Shown here one piece after another: positions 1 through 7,456 of a stretch of 9,655 nt of DNA. The notes under the pieces were generated by a model. The model saw only the letters and a program-made list of their open reading frames with translations. It was not told where the DNA came from and made no database searches. Within the stretch, counting starts at the first letter, position 1. Each line of letters starts with the position of its first letter. The stretch is from Pseudomonadota bacterium. GTDB lineage: Bacteria; Pseudomonadota; Alphaproteobacteria; Micropepsales; Micropepsaceae. The position numbers were made by a program, and so were the translations under genes. The DNA lies in NCBI GenBank assembly GCA_021817355.1, contig JAKAVI010000030.1, positions 1 through 9,655 on the forward strand, in the 5' to 3' direction.

Positions 1-1
1 G

Positions 2-49
2 AAGATCTTCGCCTTTGTTGGTAAGGCAATGGCCGCTGCTGGGCTTTAG
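2..49 (+). CDS. Possible 3' tail of an upstream gene (partial)
   Basis: One plus-strand frame is open from the window edge to a TAG at 47-49 and encodes KIFAFVGKAMAAAGL. The composition (hydrophobic patch, then an alanine-rich end) looks like a protein C-terminus. Sixteen codons are too few to identify a family, and another frame is also open to a TAG at 58-60, so chance is a real alternative. If real, the gene would lie 56 bp upstream of mazG on the same strand and could be co-transcribed with it. Confidence 0.22.
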   Translation, partial: KIFAFVGKAMAAAGL

Positions 50-105
50 TTTGTCCAAGTAGAGGGGGCTTGCATTTTCCCCTGCCCTCATGGTCCAACC
101 AGTTC

Positions 106-906
106 ATGACAGATAGCCCGCGTGACATCGCCACCCTTGTTTCCATCATGGCACGCTTGCGGGACCCCAAGGACGGTTGCCCTTGGGACCTCGCGCAGAG
201 TTTTTCCTCGATCGCACCCTACACCATCGAAGAGGCCTACGAAGTTGCTGGAGCGATCGGCGACGAGGATTGGGCCGCGTTAAAGGAAGAACTAGGCGAC
301 CTTTTATTTCAGGCCGTGTTTCATGCTCGTATGGCCGAGGAACTTGGCGTATTCAGGTTTGCCGATGTCGTAGAATCTGTTGTAACCAAGATGATACGAC
401 GCCATCCTCATGTTTTTGGACATAAGCGGGACATTACTACCCCCCACGAACAGGCAATCGCTTGGGAGGGGCACAAAGCTCGCGAACGTCAGGAAAAAGC
501 TTCTGGCGGCAATGGGTTGCTCAGCGATGTACCAGACGCCCTGCCCGCCCTGATGCGCGCCTTGAAACTGCAAAAACGTGCCGCAACGGTTGGCTTTGAT
601 TGGGATAGCCCTGAGCGGGTGCTCGACAAGGTGCGCGAAGAGGCAGACGAAATCGTCACAGCCCGCCGCACGGGCGCCACCGACGACGAAGTGGCAGGTG
701 AAATTGGAGATCTGCTGTTTGTAATAGTCAACCTGGCACGCCACCTAAAAGTGGATCCAGAAGAAGCACTAAGGCGGACAAATTCCAAATTTATCAAGCG
801 GTTTTCGATAATTGAGAAGACTATACATGAACAAGGGCGCAGCTTGGAGGAGACCGAGCTGTCCGAAATGGAAGAGCTCTGGCAACAAGCAAAGCTAAGC
901 GAATAA
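106..906 (+). CDS. mazG: MazG nucleoside triphosphate pyrophosphohydrolase
   Basis: Predicted cytosolic all-alpha NTP pyrophosphohydrolase that cleaves (d)NTPs to NMP and pyrophosphate. The 266-aa product matches the length of E. coli MazG (263 aa) and has the tandem architecture. Domain 1 (about residues 8-110) opens with the family signature MARLRDP..GCPWD and has the Mg-binding set E42-E43-x-x-E46 with E62-x-x-D65. Domain 2 (about 150-240) repeats it as E178-E179-x-x-E182 and E199-x-x-D202. Both metal sites look intact. The ATG at 106 was chosen because family similarity begins a few residues later, but no good Shine-Dalgarno precedes it. An in-frame TTG at 70 preceded by AGAGGGGG would add 12 residues, though with too short a spacer. 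The gene converges on hflX. Function is firm; the start is less so. Confidence 0.95.
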   Translation: MTDSPRDIATLVSIMARLRDPKDGCPWDLAQSFSSIAPYTIEEAYEVAGAIGDEDWAALKEELGDLLFQAVFHARMAEELGVFRFADVVESVVTKMIRRHPHVFGHKRDITTPHEQAIAWEGHKARERQEKASGGNGLLSDVPDALPALMRALKLQKRAATVGFDWDSPERVLDKVREEADEIVTARRTGATDDEVAGEIGDLLFVIVNLARHLKVDPEEALRRTNSKFIKRFSIIEKTIHEQGRSLEETELSEMEELWQQAKLSE

Positions 907-1039
907 GCGGGTATCAACCCCAACCATCAGGTGCGAGGCAAAGAGGTTGAATATTATCATGAACCTAGAGGGTTGTGCTGGCTAAAAGCAACCTATTGCA
1001 GGGTTCTGTCTGAAGCTGTTCAGGCCATCGGGTTGGGCT
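907..1039. other. Convergent intergenic gap, mazG / hflX
   Basis: This 133-bp spacer separates the 3' ends of mazG and hflX. The only hairpins I find are short: CTGAA-GCTG-TTCAG at 1010-1023 (5-bp stem, 4-nt loop) and a GGTTG/CAACC pair with a 13-nt loop at about 971-993. Neither has a following T-tract on either strand, so no intrinsic terminator can be called. No coding potential was recognised. Confidence 0.6.
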
Positions 1040-2377
1040 TTAGACCGCCGGTATTATTTTTAGCCTTTCCCCAAACCGTAAGGTAAAGCGCTCCAGCTCT
1101 TGCGGATCAACAGCAACTTCGAGCTGAGGCCCATCTTCGGTATCAAGACGTGTGAGAACATGTGCGTGCGCATAGCTCCATGCGAGGCCTTCACCGTCTC
1201 CAGCGTCAAGCTGCAAACGGAGGACAAGTCTTTCTCTGCCCAGCAGTGAAGCAATGCGCCCAAGCAATACATCGAGCCCCACACCGCCCAGCGCTGAAAT
1301 TGCGATGGGTCCGCCTGAGTCAATCCGGTTCTGCTCCAGGAGCCCTTCTCGCGCTTCAAGAGGAAGCAAATCGATTTTGTTCAAGGCCTCGATGAGCAAC
1401 CGCTCACCGCCTGTATCAATACCCAGGTCGGAAAGAACCTTCAGTACATCAACCTTTTGCGCCTCGCTCTCGAGATGGGATGCATCTCGTACATGCACAA
1501 TTAAATCCGCCTCCAGTACCTCCTCGAGGGTGGCACGGAACGCAGCGACGAGCTCGGTGGGCAGGTCGGAGATAAAACCTACAGTGTCGGAGAGAATCGC
1601 CTGACGACGGTCGGGTAACTTGATCGCGCGCATGGTGGGATCGAGGGTGGCAAAGAGAAGATTCTCGGCCATCACCTGCGCCTTGGTCAGTGTGTTAAAG
1701 AGCGTTGACTTGCCCGCATTGGTGTAACCCACGAGAGCGACGATGGGGTATGGTACGCGTCGGCGGGCCTGACGATGCAATCCGCGCGTCCGTTTGACAC
1801 TTTCCAGCTCCTTGCGGATCTTAGCCAGACGCTCTCCAATCAGCCGGCGATCGGTTTCGATCTGGGTTTCTCCGGGGCCTCCAAGAAAGCCAAAACCCCC
1901 GCGCTGCCGTTCAAGATGGGTCCAGCTCCGAACTAGTCGGCTACGCTGGTATGTCAAATGAGCCAATTCGACCTGCAGACGTCCCTCTCGGGTTTTTGCT
2001 CGTTCTCCAAAAATCTCCAGAATCAGAGCCGTACGATCGACAACCTTTGTTTGCCATGCGCGCTCAAGATTGCGCTGCTGCACCGGAGACAATTGTGCGT
2101 TGACAACGACAACTTCCGGTTCGAGCTCAAGCACCGCTTTGGCAATTTCATCGAGCTTGCCGCTGCCGATAAGCGTCGCAGGCACCGGGCGGGCAATATT
2201 CACGATTTGGGCTGCAGCCACGATTAAACCGATCGCCGCGGTCAGACCAACCGCTTCATCAAGGCGGGCCTCGGAGTCCCGCCAAGCTGAATCTACAGCG
2301 CTACGGCCTTTGAAAGCGATGTGTAGGACGATCGCCCGGCGCGCAAGAGACGGGTTATTGGGGCCGGGCTGGTTCAG
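1040..2377 (-). CDS. hflX: HflX ribosome-associated GTPase
   Basis: HflX is a translational GTPase-fold protein that binds 50S/70S ribosomes and rescues or splits stalled ribosomes under stress. With the start used here (CTG at 2377, 445 aa; E. coli 426 aa) the product has the N-terminal HflX domain, including the conserved [11 protein letters not shown] segment and the [13 protein letters not shown] linker at about residues 166-178. The G domain follows: G1 GYTNAGKST (about 217-225), switch I region [10 protein letters not shown]3 DTVGF (about 264-268), G4 NKID (about 333-336), then a short C-terminal domain. All nucleotide-binding motifs look intact. The start is problematic. No ATG or GTG lies near the conserved N-terminus. 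In-frame candidates are CTG at 2377, which overlaps the hfq TGA as CTGA, or TTG at 2497 or 2512 deep inside hfq, which would add 40-45 unconserved residues. The gene probably depends on translational coupling to hfq. Confidence 0.93.
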   Translation of the reverse strand: MNQPGPNNPSLARRAIVLHIAFKGRSAVDSAWRDSEARLDEAVGLTAAIGLIVAAAQIVNIARPVPATLIGSGKLDEIAKAVLELEPEVVVVNAQLSPVQQRNLERAWQTKVVDRTALILEIFGERAKTREGRLQVELAHLTYQRSRLVRSWTHLERQRGGFGFLGGPGETQIETDRRLIGERLAKIRKELESVKRTRGLHRQARRRVPYPIVALVGYTNAGKSTLFNTLTKAQVMAENLLFATLDPTMRAIKLPDRRQAILSDTVGFISDLPTELVAAFRATLEEVLEADLIVHVRDASHLESEAQKVDVLKVLSDLGIDTGGERLLIEALNKIDLLPLEAREGLLEQNRIDSGGPIAISALGGVGLDVLLGRIASLLGRERLVLRLQLDAGDGEGLAWSYAHAHVLTRLDTEDGPQLEVAVDPQELERFTLRFGERLKIIPAV

Positions 2378-2625
2378 GCCGATTCCAGTGCCGTGATCTC
2401 TGCGTCCTGCAACTGGATGGGAGCCAGCGGCATGACGGTCGAGATCGCGTGCTTGTAAACGAGCTGTACCTGTCCGTCCCGGCGAAGCAGAACACAAAAA
2501 TTGTCGAACCAAGTAATGTTGCCCTGCAGTTTTACCCCGTTGACCAAAAAGATCGTCACAGGTGCCTTTGCTTTACGCACGGCGTTGAGGAAGGTGTCCT
2601 GCAGATTTTGTTGTTTTTCACTCAT
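2374..2625 (-). CDS. hfq: Hfq RNA chaperone
   Basis: Hfq is a hexameric Sm-like protein that promotes sRNA-mRNA pairing; in Alphaproteobacteria it influences nitrogen regulation and virulence. The 83-aa product is typical alphaproteobacterial length, without the long C-terminal tail of the enterobacterial protein. Sm1 spans about residues 20-50 with the segment NGVKLQG, followed by [11 protein letters not shown]; Sm2 carries the hallmark LVYKHAIST at about 55-63. The N-terminal QNLQDTFLN helix is the proximal-face region. The ATG at 2625 was chosen because Hfq proteins begin with this MSEKxQN-type sequence. A further upstream TTG at 2682 is open but would add 19 non-family residues. The Shine-Dalgarno before ATG is weak (GGGTCC). 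hflX follows immediately with a 4-base overlap at its most likely start. Confidence 0.98.
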   Translation of the reverse strand: MSEKQQNLQDTFLNAVRKAKAPVTIFLVNGVKLQGNITWFDNFCVLLRRDGQVQLVYKHAISTVMPLAPIQLQDAEITALESA

Positions 2626-2681
2626 GGGTGGACCCAATTTTCCGGCCTGTAGCCTCGGCCGCGGTTGTGTGGCTCGAAGCA

Positions 2682-2710
2682 AATATAGACCAACATAGGG
2701 TGATTTGCTG
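2682..2710 (-). promoter_or_regulatory. Weak candidate promoter upstream of hfq
   Basis: In the 118-bp dat-hfq gap, the minus strand has TATATT (2682-2687) as a -10-like hexamer and CAGCAA (2705-2710) 17 bp upstream. The -10 matches consensus well, but the -35 matches only 2 of 6 bases. Transcription would begin about 50 nt before the hfq ATG. No terminator hairpin is seen after dat, so read-through from the ntr genes is equally possible. Confidence 0.2.
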
Positions 2711-2743
2711 CAGAAGCGAAAGGGTTAGCCTAGATAGTTTTAC

Positions 2744-3649
2744 CTAAAGAGTGGATCTACGCCGCGCCAAATCCGCATAAAGGCATTGAATTCGTTGGCT
2801 TATCGGGCCCGGCCGGCGCTCTCCAACGGGTATACCATCCAGCTCCACGACGGCGGTGGCGCCGAGCGTTGCCGCAGTTAGAAAAATTTCCCGCGCCGAC
2901 TTCGCCTCCTGAAGGGTAAATTTGCGCTCCGTGATTCGCATTTGGGCCTCGGCCGCAGCGTCCATTATCACCCTCCGCGTTACCCCGGGTAAAATGTCAT
3001 GAGAGAGGTTGCGGGTTATGATCTCCCCCTCCTTGGTCACGATCCAGACATTGGTTGAGGCGCCCTCGGTTACATACCCTTCCTGGTCGAGGAGAATGGC
3101 TTCAAAGGCGCCCTGGCGGCGGGCTTTCGTTTTGGCTAGGGTGTTTGGGAGCAAGGCGGTCGATTTGATGTCACGCCGCGCCCAACGCTCGTCCTGATGG
3201 CTGATCGCGCTCACCCCGTTCTGGCGCCGGCTCACGAGCGATGCCGGGTTCACCGGACGGGCAGTCAGTATTAGGGTCGGCCGAAGTCCGGACGGTGCAG
3301 CGTGGTCGCGGCGAGCAATGCCGCGGGTCACCTGAAGATAGATGATGCCGTTGCGCAGTCTATTACGGCGTGCCAGTTCGCGGAACACGAGCTTAAGAGA
3401 CGCGCGGGCCATCGGCATCGGGATGTTGAGCTCACGCAATGAACGTTCAAGGCGATCAAGGTGCTCCTCTTCATCTAACAGCCGCCATTCGATGATAGCG
3501 CAGACCTCGTAAACCGCATCGGCAAACTGCAATCCGCGGTCCTCAACATGCACTCCGGCGATCGCATGCGGGAGATATGCACCATTGACGTATGACCAGC
3601 GTGCGGATGGCATGCGCTGAGACCAGCCATGAAATTGGGGGATTGCCAT
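2744..3649 (-). CDS. dat: Class IV aminotransferase, D-amino acid aminotransferase-like
   Basis: A PLP-dependent fold-type IV transaminase, most likely moving amino groups between D-amino acids such as D-alanine and 2-oxo acids in the cytosol. In the 301-aa product the N-terminus has VEDRGLQFADAVYEV (about 35-49), typical of D-AAT. K162 in DIKSTALLPN is the expected Schiff-base lysine and E195 in YVTEGASTN the PLP-ring glutamate. R114-x-H116 matches the Arg-x-His carboxylate trap that separates D-AAT from branched-chain aminotransferases. Two starts are possible: the ATG at 3649, used here, or a TTG at 3655 two codons earlier that overlaps the ntrX stop as TTGA. Neither has a strong Shine-Dalgarno, so coupling to ntrX translation is likely. 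A 4-amino-4-deoxychorismate lyase or branched-chain enzyme is the alternative, but the R-x-H pair argues against it. Confidence 0.85.
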   Translation of the reverse strand: MAIPQFHGWSQRMPSARWSYVNGAYLPHAIAGVHVEDRGLQFADAVYEVCAIIEWRLLDEEEHLDRLERSLRELNIPMPMARASLKLVFRELARRNRLRNGIIYLQVTRGIARRDHAAPSGLRPTLILTARPVNPASLVSRRQNGVSAISHQDERWARRDIKSTALLPNTLAKTKARRQGAFEAILLDQEGYVTEGASTNVWIVTKEGEIITRNLSHDILPGVTRRVIMDAAAEAQMRITERKFTLQEAKSAREIFLTAATLGATAVVELDGIPVGERRPGPISQRIQCLYADLARRRSTL

Positions 3650-3651
3650 GT

Positions 3652-5091
3652 TCAAACGTTCGCAAGTTGGTCGCGAGGCCCCCCAGCAAGCTGAGCTGTG
3701 CCTCCATTGGTACCTACACCAAGTGATTTAAGCTTACGATGCAACGCCGAGCGCTCCATGCCAATGAAAGCTGCTGTCCGCGAGATATTTCCTCCGAAGC
3801 GGTTGATCTGAGCCAACAGATATTCGCGTTCAAATATCTCTCGCGCCTCGCGCAAGGGAAGTGAGATCACGAGGTCGCCTCTGCCGCCATTATTCCAGGG
3901 GGCGGCAGTGCCCAGATCAGCAGGCAGTAAGTCTGCCGAGATTGCCTGGGTAGCATCGTCACTTGAAAGAATCAAAAGACGTTCCACGACATTCCGTAGC
4001 TGACGAACATTACCAGGCCAGTCATGAGCCTGCAGTACCGCCATGGCGTCATCGCCGATGTCGCGTAACGGCAGCCCTCCCCCTACTGATAACCGCTTCA
4101 TAAAATGGCTAACCAGCAAGGGAATATCATCGCGCCGTTCCGCGAGTGAGGGAACGCGCACCGGAACAACATTAAGACGATGGTAGAGATCCTCGCGGAA
4201 ACGCCCAGCAACAATTTCCGAACGCAGATCGCGAACTGTGGAGGATACCACACGAACATCAACCTGAACGCGTGAGGTGCCACCCACCCGCTGAAATGTC
4301 TGTTCTACCAGTACGCGCAGGATTTTTCCTTGCGTTTCCAACGGCATGTCAGATACTTCGTCGAGAAACAGGGTGCCGTTATGGGCAAGTTCGAACAACC
4401 CGATCTTACGCGGGCCATCCCCACCCTCTTCGCCAAATAGTTCGATCTCAATTCTCTCGGGCGCCATTATGGCGCAATTGATTGCCACGAACGCATTGGC
4501 ACTTCGCCGTGAGTGGGCGTGAATCAACCGCGCGACCATCTCCTTGCCGGAGCCGGAGGGACCGGTAATCAATACCCGGCTTCCCGTAGGAGCAATCTTG
4601 TCAACGTTCTGGCGCAACTGCGACATGCACGAAGATTGGCCGATCATGTCCATGTCATCCCCGGCACGTAGCTTCAACTCTTCGATTTCACGTTTGAGGC
4701 GAGCAGACTCAAGGGCCCGTTCGCAGACATGAATAAGTCGATCGGATTTGAACGGCTTTTCGATGAAATCATATGCGCCCTTCTTGATCGACGCGACAGC
4801 CGTCTCAATTGTTCCGTGCCCGGAAATCATAACCACCGGCAAGTCAGGGTAATCGCGCTTCAAATTATCCAGAATCTGAATTCCGTCGAGACGGCTTCCT
4901 TGAAGCCAAATATCCAGAATGACGAGCTGGGGACGCCGTTGTCGTACGGCATTCAAAGCTGAATCTGAGTCGCCGGCCACTCGGGTCTCGAACCCCTCGT
5001 CCTTAAGTATGCCCGCAATTAGATCACGGATGTCTTCTTCGTCGTCGACAACCAAAATCTCAGGCGCGATCCGCGATCCGTGCTTGCTCAT
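3652..5091 (-). CDS. ntrX: NtrX response regulator (AAA+ family)
   Basis: Cytosolic response regulator partner of NtrY, linked in Alphaproteobacteria to nitrogen metabolism, respiration and envelope control. The 479-aa protein has a receiver domain (about 10-128) with acidic pocket D16/D17, phospho-acceptor D60, S90 and K112. The AAA+ domain (about 148-385) has Walker A GPSGSGKE (177-184) and Walker B FLDE (242-245). A Fis-type helix-turn-helix (about 420-460) follows. The region where sigma54 activators carry GAFTGA is replaced by a shorter, glycine-rich, unrelated segment (residues 220-233), a known NtrX trait that implies sigma54-independent action. The ATG at 5091 lies 5 nt after a good GGAAGG. 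The first 32 bp overlap the end of ntrY in another frame, so the kinase and regulator are translationally linked. The dat-like gene follows at once. Confidence 0.96.
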   Translation of the reverse strand: MSKHGSRIAPEILVVDDEEDIRDLIAGILKDEGFETRVAGDSDSALNAVRQRRPQLVILDIWLQGSRLDGIQILDNLKRDYPDLPVVMISGHGTIETAVASIKKGAYDFIEKPFKSDRLIHVCERALESARLKREIEELKLRAGDDMDMIGQSSCMSQLRQNVDKIAPTGSRVLITGPSGSGKEMVARLIHAHSRRSANAFVAINCAIMAPERIEIELFGEEGGDGPRKIGLFELAHNGTLFLDEVSDMPLETQGKILRVLVEQTFQRVGGTSRVQVDVRVVSSTVRDLRSEIVAGRFREDLYHRLNVVPVRVPSLAERRDDIPLLVSHFMKRLSVGGGLPLRDIGDDAMAVLQAHDWPGNVRQLRNVVERLLILSSDDATQAISADLLPADLGTAAPWNNGGRGDLVISLPLREAREIFEREYLLAQINRFGGNISRTAAFIGMERSALHRKLKSLGVGTNGGTAQLAGGPRDQLANV

Positions 5092-7333
5092 GCTCGCCTT
5101 CCATTTCCGCTGTCCGACCCATCGGATGTTGCAGCGGTAGCGTGATGCTGACTTGCGCCCCTATTCCATCATCGGACCGGTCGCCGAGCGCAATTTCGCC
5201 ACCATGGTCCTCAATTATCTTGCGCACTATGGCAAGACCTAGGCCTGTGCCCTTGGCCCTCGTCGTTACGTAGGGCTCGGTAAGCCTATTACGATGTTCT
5301 GCAGGAAGGCCGATGCCGTTATCGGCGATCTGCAAGCGCAGCTGTGCGTCCTGCACCTTCGCAGTGATATCAATATGGGGAGCAAATTCCTCTCCCTTTG
5401 CAAGGCGGGCTGCAATTGCTTCAGTAGCGTTTTTAAGGACATTTGTCAGTGCTTGTGAAAGCAATCGGCCATCACACACAATGCGTATAGGATCAGCTGG
5501 AACAGCTATCAGAAACTCGATCTGTGGGTTTGCCACTCGCTGCAGGAATACAGACTGTTGTAGCAATTCCTGAAAATTCTGTGATGCCATTACAGGTGCA
5601 GGCATGCGGGCAAACGATGAGAATTCATCAACCATGCGACCGATGTCACCAACCTGGCGGATGATCGTGTCCGTACACTGCGCGAAGATCTCCGGGTCAG
5701 TTTCAACCTCTCGCGTGTACTTTCGTTTTAGGCGTTCGGCCGACAACTGGATTGGCGTCAGTGGGTTTTTGATTTCATGCGCGATGCGGCGAGCGACATC
5801 TGCCCATGCCGCAGTTCGTTGTGCCGAAACCAAATCCGTTATGTCGTCAAATGTAGCCACGAAGTCACCGGCGGAGTCACTGTCAACCTGCACGCTCAGC
5901 GTCTGTGTTGCGCCAGCGCGCTTGACCATAACTTCACCACTAGCTCGGCCCACAGGCTCGCCCATTGCTTTGCGAATCAATCCGGCAAGCTCTGGTACCG
6001 TCTCGGAATAGTGATGACCCTCCATTTCCTCCGGCGTGGCGTTGAGAAGTCGCGCTGCAGCGCGGTTTACAAGCGTGATCAAACCCTCGGAATTGAGGCC
6101 AATCACCCCAGCCGAAACTCCGGCTAAAACGGCTTCCATGAAGCGGCGGCGTGCGTCAATCTGGTGACTAGCGGCAATGAGTTCGTCACGCTGAGCAGAA
6201 ATCTGCATTGTCATCCGATTGAACGCGTGTCCCAGCCGACCAAGCTCATCATCTTGATGTGTCAGGCTAACCTGAGCCCGCAAGTCACCGTCGGAGACGC
6301 GCTGGGCGGCACCAATCAGCTGTGAAATCGGATTAACAAGCTCCTTCGCGGCCCATATTCCAAGCCATACCGCCACCAGAAGAATCAACAATGACGCGAT
6401 GCCGTAAAGCAACGCAAATACAAGTTCGACATCTGCCCTATTCTGCTTCAGCCGGTTGTACTCGGCGACAGTATCGGTCGTGCGCTGGAAGTAATTCAAA
6501 ACCTGAGGGTCGATGGGCCTCACTACTAGCAGATAGGCATCGGTGAACATCGGCAAGCGGATAAGGGCTCTTTCGATACCGAGCTTGCTGCTGGCGTCGA
6601 TTACCACCTTGCCTTTGGCTGCTTCAGAAAAGTTTGCGCGTGATGGCAGTGTTGGTGTTTTTAGCGCCTGAGATGATTGGATGGGTATGGTGCTACCGAT
6701 GATCCTGCCCTTGGAACTCAGAATATAGGAGGCCAAAATCCCGCGATCATTGGTTATGTCCTGTAGCTTGGCAAACAGAAGCGGAGTGTTGACCTTCCCG
6801 CCCTGATACAGCTGCTGATCTTGAGCGATCGCATTGGCTGTAGCCACCGCGTCGGTTGAAATCACTGTCTCGTGGTCATGCTCATAGTCCTCCGCCACCT
6901 GAATCGCGCTACTCAGTGCGGACTGAACCCGGGTCGAGAACCATGCTTCCATTCCGAGATTAAGTGTTACGGCTGCGAAAACCGCGACGAGAATGGTCGG
7001 GACAATGGCAACTGCGGCAAATAAAGCCACCAGTCGAACGTGCAGGCGCGCTCCGGCAATGCCGGAGCGGCGCTCAGCCCAAAGTTTGGCGAGGCGCCAA
7101 GCAATAAGCCCGCCCAAAGTCAGGACGAGAATAAAATTGACAAGCATGACCGCGATAAGACCGGCCGTGCTCAGCGACAATGGGATGAGGCCGGTCAGCA
7201 ACGCGTAGGTCGCCATGCCGGACAGAACGCTGAGGATGGCGACTGCAAACGCAATCAACGATGGCCGGGAGGCCGTCGCCAACTGGGTCAAAATCCTGCC
7301 CCGCGGGTTCTCGATCGTGCTGGTCGCTGCCAT
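5060..7333 (-). CDS. ntrY: NtrY transmembrane sensor histidine kinase
   Basis: Inner-membrane histidine kinase for NtrX. The 757-aa product has the family layout. Three hydrophobic helices sit near the N-terminus (about 26-46, 56-78 and 100-125). An extracytoplasmic sensing region (about 130-300) and a fourth helix (about 304-327) follow. Next are HAMP (about 332-385), PAS (about 395-500), HisKA with H519 in the H-box [10 protein letters not shown], and an ATPase domain with N-box NVLKNATEA (about 631-639), G1 DNGIGLP (about 672-678) and G2 GTGLGLAI (about 695-702). All kinase motifs look intact. The ATG at 7333 is preferred because AGGA lies 5 nt before it; a GTG five codons upstream (7348) is open but lacks a Shine-Dalgarno. 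The 3' end overlaps ntrX by 32 bp. The signal sensed cannot be read from the sequence; redox or oxygen has been proposed for relatives. Confidence 0.96.
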   Translation of the reverse strand: MAATSTIENPRGRILTQLATASRPSLIAFAVAILSVLSGMATYALLTGLIPLSLSTAGLIAVMLVNFILVLTLGGLIAWRLAKLWAERRSGIAGARLHVRLVALFAAVAIVPTILVAVFAAVTLNLGMEAWFSTRVQSALSSAIQVAEDYEHDHETVISTDAVATANAIAQDQQLYQGGKVNTPLLFAKLQDITNDRGILASYILSSKGRIIGSTIPIQSSQALKTPTLPSRANFSEAAKGKVVIDASSKLGIERALIRLPMFTDAYLLVVRPIDPQVLNYFQRTTDTVAEYNRLKQNRADVELVFALLYGIASLLILLVAVWLGIWAAKELVNPISQLIGAAQRVSDGDLRAQVSLTHQDDELGRLGHAFNRMTMQISAQRDELIAASHQIDARRRFMEAVLAGVSAGVIGLNSEGLITLVNRAAARLLNATPEEMEGHHYSETVPELAGLIRKAMGEPVGRASGEVMVKRAGATQTLSVQVDSDSAGDFVATFDDITDLVSAQRTAAWADVARRIAHEIKNPLTPIQLSAERLKRKYTREVETDPEIFAQCTDTIIRQVGDIGRMVDEFSSFARMPAPVMASQNFQELLQQSVFLQRVANPQIEFLIAVPADPIRIVCDGRLLSQALTNVLKNATEAIAARLAKGEEFAPHIDITAKVQDAQLRLQIADNGIGLPAEHRNRLTEPYVTTRAKGTGLGLAIVRKIIEDHGGEIALGDRSDDGIGAQVSITLPLQHPMGRTAEMEGEHEQARIADRA
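5097..5102 (-). promoter_or_regulatory. Ribosome binding site of ntrX
   Basis: The minus strand reads GGAAGG, 5 nt before the ntrX ATG at 5091. It lies inside the last codons of ntrY, so ntrX can be initiated by ribosomes finishing ntrY. It supports the ATG at 5091 as the true start. Confidence 0.6.
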
Positions 7334-7338
7334 CCAGT

Positions 7339-7342
7339 TCCT
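7339..7342 (-). promoter_or_regulatory. Ribosome binding site deciding the ntrY start
   Basis: The minus strand reads AGGA followed by a 5-nt spacer and ATG (7333). The alternative GTG at 7348 has no purine-rich stretch in front of it, since the sequence there is pyrimidine-rich. This favours the ATG start. Confidence 0.5.
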
Positions 7343-7378
7343 AATCACGCCAACGCGTGAAGTTCCAAAGGAGGGCGT

Positions 7379-7406
7379 AGTGTAGCGAAGACACAGCCTG
7401 TTGCAA
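7379..7406 (-). promoter_or_regulatory. Candidate sigma70-type promoter for ntrYX
   Basis: In the ntrC-ntrY gap the minus strand has TTGCAA (7401-7406), a 16-bp spacer and TACACT (7379-7384). Each hexamer matches the consensus at 4 of 6 positions. The predicted start near 7371 would give a leader of about 38 nt before the ntrY ATG. This would allow ntrYX-dat to be expressed apart from ntrBC, as known for several relatives. It is prediction only. Confidence 0.35.
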
Positions 7407-7433
7407 GAATGCTGCGTGCCACAATCGCAACAG
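7398..7433. repeat. Inverted repeat CTGTTGC/GCAACAG in ntrC-ntrY gap
   Basis: Perfect 7-bp arms CTGTTGC (7398-7404) and GCAACAG (7427-7433) are separated by 22 bp, so arm centres are about 29 bp apart, near three helical turns. The inner arm overlaps the candidate -35 of the ntrY promoter. No T-tract follows, so it is not a terminator. It could be an operator for a dimeric regulator or chance. Confidence 0.35.
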
Positions 7434-7456
7434 ACGTCCCCGCGGAGCTGGCCACC

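Noticed and set aside
304..744. Second minus-strand open frame (146 codons) opposite mazG
   Set aside because: It is another antisense shadow, with no family resemblance and no ribosome binding signal considered convincing.
489..923. Minus-strand open frame (144 codons) opposite mazG
   Set aside because: It is antisense to the two conserved MazG domains; its serine-rich, low-complexity translation looks like a shadow.
1010..1023. CTGAA-GCTG-TTCAG hairpin as terminator
   Set aside because: The stem is only 5 bp, AT-rich in part, and has no T-tract on either strand.
2626..2682. 19-residue N-terminal extension of Hfq from TTG 2682
   Set aside because: Hfq homologues begin at the ATG at 2625; the extra residues are arginine/proline-rich and overlap the candidate promoter region.
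7402..7421. Sigma54-like elements TGGCAC and TTGCA on the minus strand upstream of ntrY
   Set aside because: The GG and GC dinucleotides are 14 bp apart instead of the required 10, so this cannot be a normal -24/-12 promoter.
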